Below, one piece after another: positions 26,041 through 34,584 of a DNA stretch of 64,000 nt. The notes under the pieces are model-generated. The model ran no database searches. It was not told where the DNA came from and saw only the letters and a program-made list of their open reading frames with translations. A program made the translations under genes and the position numbers. The DNA comes from Amaricoccus macauensis_A (lineage in GTDB: Bacteria; Pseudomonadota; Alphaproteobacteria; Rhodobacterales; Rhodobacteraceae). Where the stretch lies: the NCBI RefSeq assembly GCF_049800915.1, contig NZ_JBNAFY010000001.1, forward strand, positions 558,001-622,000. Direction: 5' to 3'. Positions within the stretch are counted from its first letter, which is position 1. Every line of letters starts with the position of its first letter.

Positions 26041-28496
26041 TCCGCAGCCTCCTTGGTGGTGAAATCGGCGATGGGGGTGAACTCGTGCTTCTCGCCGCCC
26101 TGCGCCCGCTCGGCCCAGGGGTCCTTCTGGTAGACGGTCTGGCTCAGCTCGAAGCGCTCCACGAGCGCGCGGCGGTTGTCGAGATCCTCGACGACCTGCG
26201 CCTTCACCCAATCCATGCCGACCTTCGCGATCCACTTGTAGGGCCGGTCGAGGTATTTCGCGTTCTCCCGGTAGAGCTGGTAGAAGGCGGTTGTCAGCTC
26301 GATCGCTTCCTCTTCCGTGGGCACCTGCGCGAGCAGTTCCGTCTCCTTCACGTCCATGCCGGCAGCCCCGCCGACACTGACCTGATAGCCACTGTCCACG
26401 CAGACGATGCCGAGGTCCTTGCAGGTCGCCTCCGCGCAGTTGCGCGGGCAGCCCGAGACCGCGAGCTTGAACTTGTGCGGCGACCACGCACCCCAGAGCT
26501 TGTGCTCGATCTTGACGCCGAGCCCGGTGGAATCCTGCGTGCCGAAGCGGCAGTGGCTCTTGCCGACGCAGGTCTTCACCGTGCGCAGACCCTTGGAGTA
26601 GGCATGGCCCGAAACCATCCCGGCGGCGTTGAGATCGGCCCAGATATGCGGCAGATCCTCGCCCTTCACGCCGAGGAGGTCGATGCGCTGACCCCCGGTC
26701 ACATGCACCGTGGGCACGTTGTATTTGTCCGCCGCATCCGCGATGGCACGCAGCTCGTCGGGCGTCGTCATGCCGCCGAACATGCGCGGCACGACCGAGA
26801 AGGTGCCGTCCTTCTGGATGTTGGCGTGCTTGCGCTCGTTGATGAAGCGGCTCTGGGGATCGTCCTGGTATTCGATCGGCCAGTCGGCGAGCAGGTAGTA
26901 GTTGATCGCCGGGCGGCAGACATGACAGCCGTCCTTGGTCTTCCACCCCAGCTCCTGCCAGACGGCGGCCTGGCTCTTGAGCTCGCGCGACTTGATGAGC
27001 AGGCGCACGTCCTCATGGGTGAGGTCGGTGCAGCCGCAGACAGGCTTGACCGTGGGCAGGACGAAATTGTCTCCCAGCGTGACGGCGAGAACCTGCTCCA
27101 CCAGCCCGGTGCAGGTGCCGCAGGAGGTCGCGGCCTTGGTCTGCGCCTTGACCTCGTCGACCGTGGTCAACCCGCCTTCGCTGATGGCATTGACGATCTG
27201 ACCCTTGCAGATGCCGTTACAACCGCAGATCTCCGCATCATCCGGCAAGGCTGCAACGGCCGCCATAGGGTCCAGCGAGGCACCCCCCTGGTAGCTCGGT
27301 CCGAAGATGAGCGTGTCGCGCATCTCGGAGATGTCCTCGGCATCCTTGATGAGGCCGAAGAACCAGTTCCCGTCGGCGGTGTCGCCATACATCACCGCGC
27401 CGATCAGCGTGTTGTCCTTCAGAACGAGACGCTTGTAGATGCCGCGCGCCGGATCGCGGAAGACCACGTCGTCGCGGTCGTCCCCTTCGGCAAAGTCTCC
27501 TGCGGAGAAGAGATCCACGCCCGTGACCTTGAGCTTGGTGGAGGTCTGCTTCGGCGCGAAGGCGCTCTCCTCGCCATGAAGCGTGCTCGCCACGACCTTC
27601 GCCTGGTCGTAGAGCGGCGCTACAAGACCGAAGAGCTGGCCGTTGTGCTCGACGCATTCCCCGACCGCGAGAATGTCGGGATCGGAGGTGACCATCTTGT
27701 CATCGACCTGAATGCCACGCCCCACCGCAAGCCCGGCTTCCTTCGCGAGCGCGGTGTTGGGGCGGATGCCCACGGCCATCACGAGAATGTCGCAGGGGAT
27801 CTCGGTGCCGTTGTCGAGGCGCAGACCCTCGACCTTGCCGTCGCCATAGATCTCCTTGGAATTCGAGGAGCAGAGCACCTTGATGCCGCGCCCGACGAGT
27901 TCCTTGCGCAACAGGTAGCCCGCAGCCTCGTCGAGCTGGCGCTCCATCAGATGCCCCATGAGATGAACGACCGTCACGTCCATGCCGAGCATGTTGAGCC
28001 CGGCAGCCGCCTCGAGCCCCAGCAGTCCGCCGCCGATCACCACGGCGCGGGCACCCGGCTTCGCGGCCGCTTCCTTCATCTTGTTCACGTCTTCCAGGTC
28101 GCGGAAGGTGATGACGCCGGGCATGTCATGGCCGGGCATCGGGATGATGAACGGGTTCGAGCCGGTGGCCATCAGAAGCTTGTCGTAGGGCGTCTCGCCT
28201 GCGGCCGAGATCACCACCTTGCGGTCGCGGTCGATGCCGGTGACAGCTTCGCCGAAGCGACAGGTGATCTTGTTGCCCTCGTACCAGGCCGTGTCGTGAG
28301 TGACGATCTCCTCGTAGGACTTCTCGCCCGACAGCACCGGCGAAAGCATGATGCGGTTGTAATTGCCGCGCGGCTCGGCGCCGAAGAGGGTGACGTCGTA
28401 TTTGCCGGGATCGGCTTCGAGAATGTGTTCGAGCGCACGGCCGGAGGCCATTCCTGCGCCAATGACGACAAGTTTCTCGGGGAGCGTATCGCTCAT
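26037..28496 (-). CDS. nirB: nitrite reductase (NADH) large subunit
   Basis: This is the siroheme enzyme that reduces nitrite to ammonium with NAD(P)H. It has 819 residues. The FAD/NAD domain opens with LVVIGAGMASGR and has a second Rossmann motif VVIGGGLLGLEAA near residue 145. BFD-type [2Fe-2S] cysteines follow (CGCNGICKG and SCGTCTG, then CGCTD and CHVCRP). The C-terminal sulfite/nitrite reductase domain has the siroheme/[4Fe-4S] cysteines in TCVGKSHCRFG and SGCPRNCAEATC. I prefer the ATG at 28496 because the AGGAG site is about 10 bases away. It is too close to an ATG at 28505. Confidence 0.95.
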   Translation of the reverse strand: MSDTLPEKLVVIGAGMASGRALEHILEADPGKYDVTLFGAEPRGNYNRIMLSPVLSGEKSYEEIVTHDTAWYEGNKITCRFGEAVTGIDRDRKVVISAAGETPYDKLLMATGSNPFIIPMPGHDMPGVITFRDLEDVNKMKEAAAKPGARAVVIGGGLLGLEAAAGLNMLGMDVTVVHLMGHLMERQLDEAAGYLLRKELVGRGIKVLCSSNSKEIYGDGKVEGLRLDNGTEIPCDILVMAVGIRPNTALAKEAGLAVGRGIQVDDKMVTSDPDILAVGECVEHNGQLFGLVAPLYDQAKVVASTLHGEESAFAPKQTSTKLKVTGVDLFSAGDFAEGDDRDDVVFRDPARGIYKRLVLKDNTLIGAVMYGDTADGNWFFGLIKDAEDISEMRDTLIFGPSYQGGASLDPMAAVAALPDDAEICGCNGICKGQIVNAISEGGLTTVDEVKAQTKAATSCGTCTGLVEQVLAVTLGDNFVLPTVKPVCGCTDLTHEDVRLLIKSRELKSQAAVWQELGWKTKDGCHVCRPAINYYLLADWPIEYQDDPQSRFINERKHANIQKDGTFSVVPRMFGGMTTPDELRAIADAADKYNVPTVHVTGGQRIDLLGVKGEDLPHIWADLNAAGMVSGHAYSKGLRTVKTCVGKSHCRFGTQDSTGLGVKIEHKLWGAWSPHKFKLAVSGCPRNCAEATCKDLGIVCVDSGYQVSVGGAAGMDVKETELLAQVPTEEEAIELTTAFYQLYRENAKYLDRPYKWIAKVGMDWVKAQVVEDLDNRRALVERFELSQTVYQKDPWAERAQGGEKHEFTPIADFTTKEAAE

Positions 28497-28579
28497 GTCG
28501 ATCATTCTCCTATTGCTTTGATATCTGGGCCGGCGCGGGTCGGGCCGGGATCATGGCGGTCTCTATGCGGGTCATCCGA

Positions 28580-29020
28580 TCACTCCGCCGCCGAAAGCTT
28601 CGCCACCACCATGTCGGGGTGGGTCGCGTCGATCATGGCTTCGGAGAGGGCGGCGTAGGCGGCAGTCCAGGCGGTTTCGGTCTCGGGCGTGAAGGCGTCC
28701 CCGAGAACCTCGGCAAAGGTCCAGATCAGAACCTCGCCCACGACCGGGTAATGCTCGGGCCGCGCACCATACTGATGGTGGCGCGAGGCCATCTGCGAGA
28801 TCGCGGGCAGGAGCTTCTCGAGATCGGTCAGCCCGTCGACGATGATGCCCAGCATGTCGATGAGCTTCTTGCCCTGCGCATCGATGTCCGAGGAGAAGAG
28901 CGCACGCACACCGGGCGCCACCTCGAAGAGCCGGTCGTAGAAGATCCGGCCCGCGGTATCGCGCTCGGAGGCGATCGCCTCGTAGCTCGACTGCACCAGG
29001 TCTATCTGGTGCGGGGTCAT
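28580..29020 (-). CDS. single-domain globin in the nitrate assimilation operon
   Basis: This is a bacterial haemoglobin of 146 residues, with no reductase domain. The FYDRLFE segment (B10 Tyr region) is near residue 27. The proximal His is probably in the ARPEHYPVVGEVLIWT segment near residue 89, matching the globin part of flavohaemoglobins. Its start overlaps the nrtCD stop by one base (TGATG), so it is part of the operon. A nitric-oxide protection role is likely, because nitrite reduction can release NO. Bradyrhizobium japonicum has a comparable haemoglobin gene in its nitrate assimilation operon. The electron donor is unknown. Confidence 0.9.
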   Translation of the reverse strand: MTPHQIDLVQSSYEAIASERDTAGRIFYDRLFEVAPGVRALFSSDIDAQGKKLIDMLGIIVDGLTDLEKLLPAISQMASRHHQYGARPEHYPVVGEVLIWTFAEVLGDAFTPETETAWTAAYAALSEAMIDATHPDMVVAKLSAAE

Positions 29021-30672
29021 CAGGCCGCATCCTTCTTCTTGGGCTTGGCGCCATGCTCGTATTCCTCGAGAAATTCGAGAATATCGGCCCGGTAGCGGTA
29101 GTAATCCGGGTGTTCGAGCAGAGCCTTGCGGGTGCGCGGGCGTGGCAGCGGCACCTCGACGATCTTGCCGATGGTGGCTTCGGGACCGTTGGTCATCATG
29201 ACGACGCGATCCGAGAGCAGCACGGCCTCGTCCACGTCATGGGTGATGCAGATCGCGGTGACGCGGGTCTGGCTCCAGACCTCCATCAGCACTTCCTGAA
29301 GCTCCCAGCGCGTGAGGCTGTCGAGCATCCCGAAGGGCTCGTCCAGCAGCAACAGCTTGGGGCTGAGCGCAAAGGCCCGCGCGATACCCACGCGCTGCTT
29401 CTGACCGTTGGAGAGCGAGGCCGCCGACTTGTCCATTGAGTCGCCCAGACCCACGCGCTCGAGATAGTATTCCACCACCTCCTGACGCTCGGCCTGGCTC
29501 GCCTTCGGATAGACCCGATCGACGCCGATGGCGACATTCTCCTTCGCGCTCAGCCAGGGCATCAGGTTCGGCGACTGGAAGACCACGGCGCGCTCCGGAT
29601 CGGCATCGAGCACATGCTTGCCGTCGAGGATGATCGCGCCCTGCGAGATCGGGTTCAGCCCCGCTGCCATGGTGAGCACGGTGGACTTGCCGCAACCCGA
29701 ATGGCCGATCACCGAGATGAACTCGCCCTTCTGCATGGTCAGCTCGAAATCCTTCACCACCGTCAGCGGCCCCTTCGGCGTCGGGTAGACCTTGTGAAGC
29801 TGCGAGAACTGGAGATAGCGGTCCTCGGTCGCCGAGACGGCCGCATCGGCATAGGCCGAGGGCAGCGCATGGAGCGGCACCACGTTCGGCAGCGAATGCT
29901 TGCTGGCCGATTTCGCCTGGATGCCCACATCCATTAGGTAGCTGGTGATCTTGGTGCGCAGCGCCTTGAAGACGGGGTTGTCGTTCAGCGAGGTCCGGTC
30001 GCGCGGGCGGGGCAGGGTGATCTTCACATCCGGTCCCATCGTGCCGTCCGGGTTCAGCACGAGCACGCGGTCCGCGAGCAGGATCGCCTCGTCCACGTCG
30101 TTCGTGATCATGACGACCGTGCGCCGCTGGGCTTCCCAGATGCGTTCGATCTCATCGGCGAGGTTGGCGCGGGTCAACGCATCGAGGGCCGAGAGCGGCT
30201 CGTCCATCAGCAGGACTTCCGGCTCCATGGCGAGCGCGCGGGCAACCGAGACGCGCTGGCGCATACCGCCCGAAAGCTCGGAGGGCTTGCGGTCCTTCGC
30301 GTGGGAAAGCCCCACCATCGCCATGTATTTGTCGACCAGCGCGGCCTTGTCCTTGCCCGACATCTTGCTGTGCACCGCATCGACGGCAAGACCCACGTTC
30401 TTCGCCGCCGAAAGCCAGGGCATCAGCGCGTAGGACTGGAAGATCAGCGCGCGCGAGGGGTCGGGCTGGGTGATGGGCTTGCCCTTGTGATGGGCCGAGC
30501 CCTGGCTGGGGGTCTCAAGACCGGCAAGAAGCGACATGAGCGTCGTCTTGCCGGTGCCGGAGAACCCGAGGATTGCGACGAACTCGCCATCCTCGACGCT
30601 GAGGCTGATGTTCTTCAGGACCGAGCTGTCGCCGAAGGACTTGGACGCGTTCTTGAGTTCGAGGATGGCCAT
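29020..30672 (-). CDS. nitrate ABC transporter, two fused ATPase domains (NrtC-NrtD type)
   Basis: This powers nitrate import. It has 550 residues with two complete ABC ATPase domains in one chain. Domain 1 (about 1-265) has Walker A GFSGTGKTT, signature LSGGMRQR and Walker B VLLMDEPLSALD. Domain 2 (about 285-535) has Walker A GHSGCGKST, signature LSNGQKQR and Walker B LLLLDEPFGMLD. Cyanobacterial NrtC carries a NrtA-like extension and pairs with a separate NrtD. Here two NrtD-like halves are fused and no binding-protein domain is present. It lies 12 bp after nrtB. Confidence 0.93.
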   Translation of the reverse strand: MAILELKNASKSFGDSSVLKNISLSVEDGEFVAILGFSGTGKTTLMSLLAGLETPSQGSAHHKGKPITQPDPSRALIFQSYALMPWLSAAKNVGLAVDAVHSKMSGKDKAALVDKYMAMVGLSHAKDRKPSELSGGMRQRVSVARALAMEPEVLLMDEPLSALDALTRANLADEIERIWEAQRRTVVMITNDVDEAILLADRVLVLNPDGTMGPDVKITLPRPRDRTSLNDNPVFKALRTKITSYLMDVGIQAKSASKHSLPNVVPLHALPSAYADAAVSATEDRYLQFSQLHKVYPTPKGPLTVVKDFELTMQKGEFISVIGHSGCGKSTVLTMAAGLNPISQGAIILDGKHVLDADPERAVVFQSPNLMPWLSAKENVAIGVDRVYPKASQAERQEVVEYYLERVGLGDSMDKSAASLSNGQKQRVGIARAFALSPKLLLLDEPFGMLDSLTRWELQEVLMEVWSQTRVTAICITHDVDEAVLLSDRVVMMTNGPEATIGKIVEVPLPRPRTRKALLEHPDYYRYRADILEFLEEYEHGAKPKKKDAA

Positions 30673-30684
30673 TGTCGTGTCTCC

Positions 30685-31764
30685 TCAGGCGCGGGCGTTG
30701 TGGCTGACGAGGGTCTGGATCGCGAACATGATCCGGTCGAGGACGAAGCCGATGATGCCGATGGTGAGCACCGCGACCATGATCCGCGCGAGGCTGTCGG
30801 AGGAGCCGTTCTGGAACTCGTCCCAGACGAACTTTCCGAGGCCCGGGTTCTGCGCCAGCATTTCGGCGGCGATCAGCACCATCCAGCCCACACCGAGCGA
30901 CAGGCGCAGACCGGTGAAGATCAGCGGCAGCGCGGAGGGCAGCACCAGCTTCGTGACCTTGGTGAAGGCCGAGAGCTTCAGCACCTTGGAGACGTTCACC
31001 AGGTCCTTGTCGATGGAGGCCACGCCCAGCGCGGTGTTGATGAGCGTCGGCCAGAGCGAGCAGAGCGTCACGGTGATCGCGGAGACGAGGAAGCTCTTCG
31101 AGAACATGCCGTCATCGGTGGTGTAGACCGCCGAAACCACCATGGTGACGATCGGCAGCCAGGCCAGCGGCGAGACGGGCCGGAAGATCTGCACGATGGG
31201 GTTGAGCCCGGCATTCACCGCCGAGGAGAGACCGGATGCGATCCCGAGCGGCACCGCAACCGCCGTGGCGATCAGGAAGCCGAACATCACCGTCGTGATC
31301 GAGGTCCAGATCTGGCCGTAGTAGGTCGGCTGGCCGGTGTATTCGCGAACCCGGACCCGGTCTTCCTGGCCCTGCTCGATGAGCTGCGCGTTGCGCGCCT
31401 CCTGCCGCTCGTAGAAGGCTTCGCGGCGTTCGGCGTTGCGCTCGGCCGCCTCGTCGAGCTCGACCGCCTGCTCCCAGACCTGCACCGGGCCGGGAATGGC
31501 GCCGAGCGATGTCTGGACCTGGGGCGCAAGCCACGCCCAGGCCAGGAGAAACAGGATGATCGAGAAAAGCGGGATGCCGACGATCCGGCCGGCTTCCTTG
31601 AGGTTGGCGGCCGGGGTCTCACCAGCAGCCGCTCGCAGGAGCGGCGGCACGAACCCGAGGGCCAGCACGTTCAGCGTGCCTTCGACCTTCGCGATCTGGG
31701 TGAGCCGGCGGTTGAGGCGCTCCTCGCGGAGCGCATCGGTGGTGGGTTCGGAGGCGATTGCCAT
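30685..31764 (-). CDS. nrtB: nitrate ABC transporter permease
   Basis: This is an inner-membrane permease of 359 residues. A charged, possibly coiled-coil segment near residues 115-160 (rich in Glu, Arg and Ala) separates the first hydrophobic helix from the BPD-type transmembrane core. The core has the EAA-like loop ASIDKDLVNVSKVLKLSAFTK (residues quoted across the loop) and LPLIFTGLRLSLGVGWM. The AAAGGAG ribosome site precedes the ATG. It sits between nrtA and the fused ATPase gene. Confidence 0.92.
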   Translation of the reverse strand: MAIASEPTTDALREERLNRRLTQIAKVEGTLNVLALGFVPPLLRAAAGETPAANLKEAGRIVGIPLFSIILFLLAWAWLAPQVQTSLGAIPGPVQVWEQAVELDEAAERNAERREAFYERQEARNAQLIEQGQEDRVRVREYTGQPTYYGQIWTSITTVMFGFLIATAVAVPLGIASGLSSAVNAGLNPIVQIFRPVSPLAWLPIVTMVVSAVYTTDDGMFSKSFLVSAITVTLCSLWPTLINTALGVASIDKDLVNVSKVLKLSAFTKVTKLVLPSALPLIFTGLRLSLGVGWMVLIAAEMLAQNPGLGKFVWDEFQNGSSDSLARIMVAVLTIGIIGFVLDRIMFAIQTLVSHNARA

Positions 31765-31796
31765 GGGTGTGATCTCCTTTGGCCCGAGCGCGCGGC

Positions 31797-33164
31797 TCAG
31801 CCTTCGACGCCGCTGCCGTTGACGACCTGGTCGCCCTTCAGGCCGATCGGCAGGCTTTCGAGATAGGCGTTCGGTGTCTTGCCGTCGTAGGCAATGCCGT
31901 CGATGATGTCCTCGGGCGGGGTCGGCGCACGGTAGCCGTCGCTGTCCCAGGGGAAGTCCGCCTCGTTCGCGAGACCCTCGTCCACAAGCATCCGCGCGGC
32001 TTCGAGATAGATCTCGGGCTTGTAGACCGACTTGGCGACCTCGTCATACCAGCTGTCGGGCTTGGCTTCCGGGATCTGGCCCCAGCGGCGCATCTGGGTG
32101 AGATACCAGACCGCATCGGAGTAGAACGGGTAGGTGGCGTTGTAGCGGAAGAACACGTTGAAGTCGGGAACCTCGCGCACGTCGCCCTTCTCGTATTCGA
32201 AGGTGCCGGTCATCGAGTTCGCGATCACCTCGGCATCCGCGCCGACGTAGTTCGACCACGAAAGCATCTCGACCGCTTCCTCACGGTTGGCATTGTCGTT
32301 CTCGTCGAGCCACATGGCGGCACGGATGAGCGCCTTGGTGATGGCGAGCGTGGTGTTGGGGTTCTCTTCCGTGAACTCGGCCGTCAGACCGAAGACCTTC
32401 TCGGGGTTGTTCTTCCAGATCTCGAAATCGGTGATGACCGGAACGCCGATGCCCATGAACACGGCCTGCTGGTTCCACGGCTCGCCGACGCAGTAGCCGA
32501 AGATCGTGCCGGCCTCCATGGTGGAGGGCATCTGCGGCGGCGGCGTGACGGAGAGAAGCACGTCCGCCCCGATCTGGCCCGAGATGTTCGACGGGCTGTA
32601 GTAGCCCGGCTCGATCCCGCCAGCGGCCAGCCAGTAGCGCAGCTCGTAGTTGTGGGTCGAAACCGGGAAGACCATGCCCATGTTGAAGGGCTCGCCGCGC
32701 GAGGTGTATTCCTCGACCACCGGTGCAAGAGCCTCGGCCGAGATCGGGTGCTGCGGCAGCCCGTCGGCATTCTGAGGAATGTTCGGCTTCATCTGTTCCC
32801 AGATCTCGTTGGAGACGGTGATGCCGTTGCCGTTGAGATCCATGGAGAAGGGGGTGACGATATGCGCCTCGGTGCCGTAGCCGATGGTGGCCGCGAGCGG
32901 CTGGCCTGCAAGCATGTGAGCGCCGTCGAGCGTGCCGTCGATCACACCGTCGAGCAGCACCTTCCAGTTCGCCTGGGCCTCGAGGGTGACGTAAAGCCCC
33001 TCATCCTCGAAATAGCCGTTCTCGTAGGCGACCGCGAGCGGCGCCATGTCGGTCAGCTTGATGAAGCCGAAGGTCAGCTCGTCCTTTTCGACGTCGAGGA
33101 ACTGGGCCTGGGCCGCGGTGGCGAGAAGACCGAGAGCAGTCGTGGTCGCGAGGATGGAACGCAT
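31797..33164 (-). CDS. nrtA: periplasmic nitrate-binding protein
   Basis: This captures nitrate for the NrtB/ATPase importer. It has 455 residues. The signal peptide MRSILATTTALGLLATAAQA is followed by the NMT1/CmpA-NrtA-type domain (LTFGFIKLTDMAPLAVAYE). The start at 33164 is fixed by the signal peptide, with an AAAGGAT ribosome site. It is the first structural gene of the operon, downstream of a leader with a strong terminator, so its expression should depend on NasT antitermination. Confidence 0.94.
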   Translation of the reverse strand: MRSILATTTALGLLATAAQAQFLDVEKDELTFGFIKLTDMAPLAVAYENGYFEDEGLYVTLEAQANWKVLLDGVIDGTLDGAHMLAGQPLAATIGYGTEAHIVTPFSMDLNGNGITVSNEIWEQMKPNIPQNADGLPQHPISAEALAPVVEEYTSRGEPFNMGMVFPVSTHNYELRYWLAAGGIEPGYYSPSNISGQIGADVLLSVTPPPQMPSTMEAGTIFGYCVGEPWNQQAVFMGIGVPVITDFEIWKNNPEKVFGLTAEFTEENPNTTLAITKALIRAAMWLDENDNANREEAVEMLSWSNYVGADAEVIANSMTGTFEYEKGDVREVPDFNVFFRYNATYPFYSDAVWYLTQMRRWGQIPEAKPDSWYDEVAKSVYKPEIYLEAARMLVDEGLANEADFPWDSDGYRAPTPPEDIIDGIAYDGKTPNAYLESLPIGLKGDQVVNGSGVEG

Positions 33165-33202
33165 GTCGTCTGTATCCTTTGTGGATGCATGGCGAAGTGC
33201 CG

Positions 33203-33260
33203 GAAAAACAAAAACGCCGCTCAATCCGTCCTGCATGTCGCAGAGGGATTGAGCGGCGTT
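33203..33260 (-). terminator. intrinsic terminator (attenuator) in the nrtA leader
   Basis: A perfect 15 bp inverted repeat (arms 33246-33260 and 33213-33227) encloses an 18-base loop. Reading leftwards it is followed by a T-rich run (TTTTTGTTTTT) at about 33204-33214. It ends about 40 bp before the nrtA start codon. This is a textbook factor-independent terminator placed ahead of an operon, so it must be bypassed for nrtA expression. Confidence 0.85.
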
Positions 33261-33269
33261 GCTCGGAGT

Positions 33270-33314
33270 GCCCCGCCATCGGGGCGCAATCTGGTACAGT
33301 TCACCGTCGAACCG
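33270..33314 (-). promoter_or_regulatory. two hexaloop hairpins, probable NasT (ANTAR) binding RNA
   Basis: In the leader RNA, hairpin 1 (33314-33297) has a six-pair stem including a G-U pair (CGGTTC/GAACTG) and loop GACGGT. Hairpin 2 (33285-33270) has stem GCCCC/GGGGC and loop GATGGC. Both loops are six bases with the shared pattern GAYGGY. They stand just upstream of the terminator. ANTAR proteins are known to bind paired hairpins with six-base loops and prevent termination. The assignment is by architecture. Confidence 0.6.
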
Positions 33315-33365
33315 TTGATCGCTTATTGCACCGCGATAGCCTCATTTCAAGCAGTTTTTTGCAGG

Positions 33366-33382
33366 TGCACAAAAGTAGTGCA
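33366..33382. promoter_or_regulatory. NtrC-like box upstream of nrtA leader
   Basis: The arms TGCAC and GTGCA are separated by 7 bases (TGCACTA-N3-TTGTGCA on the minus strand). This fits the NtrC consensus TGCACCA-N3-TGGTGCA with two mismatches. It lies 200 bp before nrtA and just beyond the nasS stop. Nitrogen control by NtrC of the nitrate operon is the natural reading. Confidence 0.55.
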
Positions 33383-33405
33383 AATGCTGAAACTATAAGC
33401 CGATG

Positions 33406-34584
33406 TCAGGGGCTTGGGGGATCGTCCGGGTCGAACGTGCGGCCGTCAAAGAACCGGTCCGGGCCGAGGATCAGCCGGCCCTGGGTCGAGGCGACGGCCG
33501 TCCGCTGGTCGAGCGATCCCTCGAGCTTCTCCGATGCGCCGGGCAGGTCCGCGCCGATCGGCTCCAGCGCCGTGCGGTAGAAATCGCTGCGGAAACAGTC
33601 GCGGGCCACGTCCCGCAGCCGGGCGGGGTCCGTGCCTGTCTGTCGCGCAAGCGCCTCCGCGATCCAGAGCGCCTGGCTCCGCCACGGAAAGGTCGCCGCC
33701 GCCTCGAAATAGGCCGCCGCCCGTTGCACGCGCTCGGTCCGACCGTGGCCGTCCGTGACGATCCGCCCCGTGAGCACGCGCTCGAGAATTTCGGGGGGCA
33801 CGTTCAGATAGCGCTCGAGCGCCAGCAGTTCGGAGGTCGTCCCGGTGTTCTCGGGTTTCGCGATCCACTGCGACGCCCGCCAGATCGCCCGCAGGAGCGC
33901 GCTGGCCGTCTTGGGCTCCTCCTCGAGCCAGTCCCTGCGTACCGAAAGCGTCTTCTCGGGCGCGAATTGCCAGATGGCCGCGGACGGCAGGATCAGCGAG
34001 GCATAGCCGCGCTCCACCGCGACCGAGCCGTAAGGCTCGCCCACGCAGAAGGCGTCGATATCCCCGTGCGCGATCGCATCGGCCATCTGGGGTGGCGGGA
34101 CGACCACGAGTTGATACTCGGGCCTGCAATCGGGGCCGAGGTTCTCCAGCCAGTAGGACACCAGCAGCGCATGCATCGAGAACGGGTAGGGCACGCCGAA
34201 GCGCAACGGCCCCCGCACGGTCTTTGCCAGCCGCCGCCCGACAGCGCGCGCATCCTGGAAATCGAGATCCACCGCGCCCATCGCGTCGGCCACATCGGGC
34301 CGGACACCGATCATGTTGCCGTTCACCGACAGCACGCAAAGCGCGTCGATGGCAACGTTCAGCCCGCCCAGCCCGGCGGAAAGCGCGATGCACATGGGCG
34401 CGACCATGTGCGCGGCCTGATACTGGCCCCATGCAAGCCTGTCGCGCTGGGTGGCCCAGGAGCCTTCGCGATGCAACACGAGGTCGAGGCCTTCCTCCGC
34501 GGCGAAGCCGATCTCGCGCGCAACGATCAGGGGCGCAGCATCAACCAGCGGCACGAAGCCGACATCGACCTTCACGTGGCTCAT
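33406..34584 (-). CDS. nasS: cytoplasmic nitrate sensor NasS
   Basis: This is a NrtA-like binding protein without a signal peptide (it opens MSHVKVDVGFVPLVDAAPLI), 392 residues. In NasTS systems NasS holds NasT inactive and lets it go when nitrate or nitrite binds. The domain shows AYGEPY-like binding segments (here CVGEPYGSVAVE). Its start overlaps the nasT stop by ATGA, so the two are made together. It lies directly upstream of the nitrate operon it should control. Confidence 0.92.
   Translation of the reverse strand: MSHVKVDVGFVPLVDAAPLIVAREIGFAAEEGLDLVLHREGSWATQRDRLAWGQYQAAHMVAPMCIALSAGLGGLNVAIDALCVLSVNGNMIGVRPDVADAMGAVDLDFQDARAVGRRLAKTVRGPLRFGVPYPFSMHALLVSYWLENLGPDCRPEYQLVVVPPPQMADAIAHGDIDAFCVGEPYGSVAVERGYASLILPSAAIWQFAPEKTLSVRRDWLEEEPKTASALLRAIWRASQWIAKPENTGTTSELLALERYLNVPPEILERVLTGRIVTDGHGRTERVQRAAAYFEAAATFPWRSQALWIAEALARQTGTDPARLRDVARDCFRSDFYRTALEPIGADLPGASEKLEGSLDQRTAVASTQGRLILGPDRFFDGRTFDPDDPPSP

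Noticed and set aside
26085..28658. An 857-codon open frame on the plus strand across nirB and nirD
   Set aside because: It is antisense to well-identified genes with intact cofactor motifs. The product has no recognisable domain.
33328..33341. A sigma-54 -24/-12 promoter (GG-N10-GC) before nrtA
   Set aside because: Only the GG and GC core matches, the flanking bases are poor, and the spacing to the NtrC-like box is unusually short. I left the promoter unassigned.
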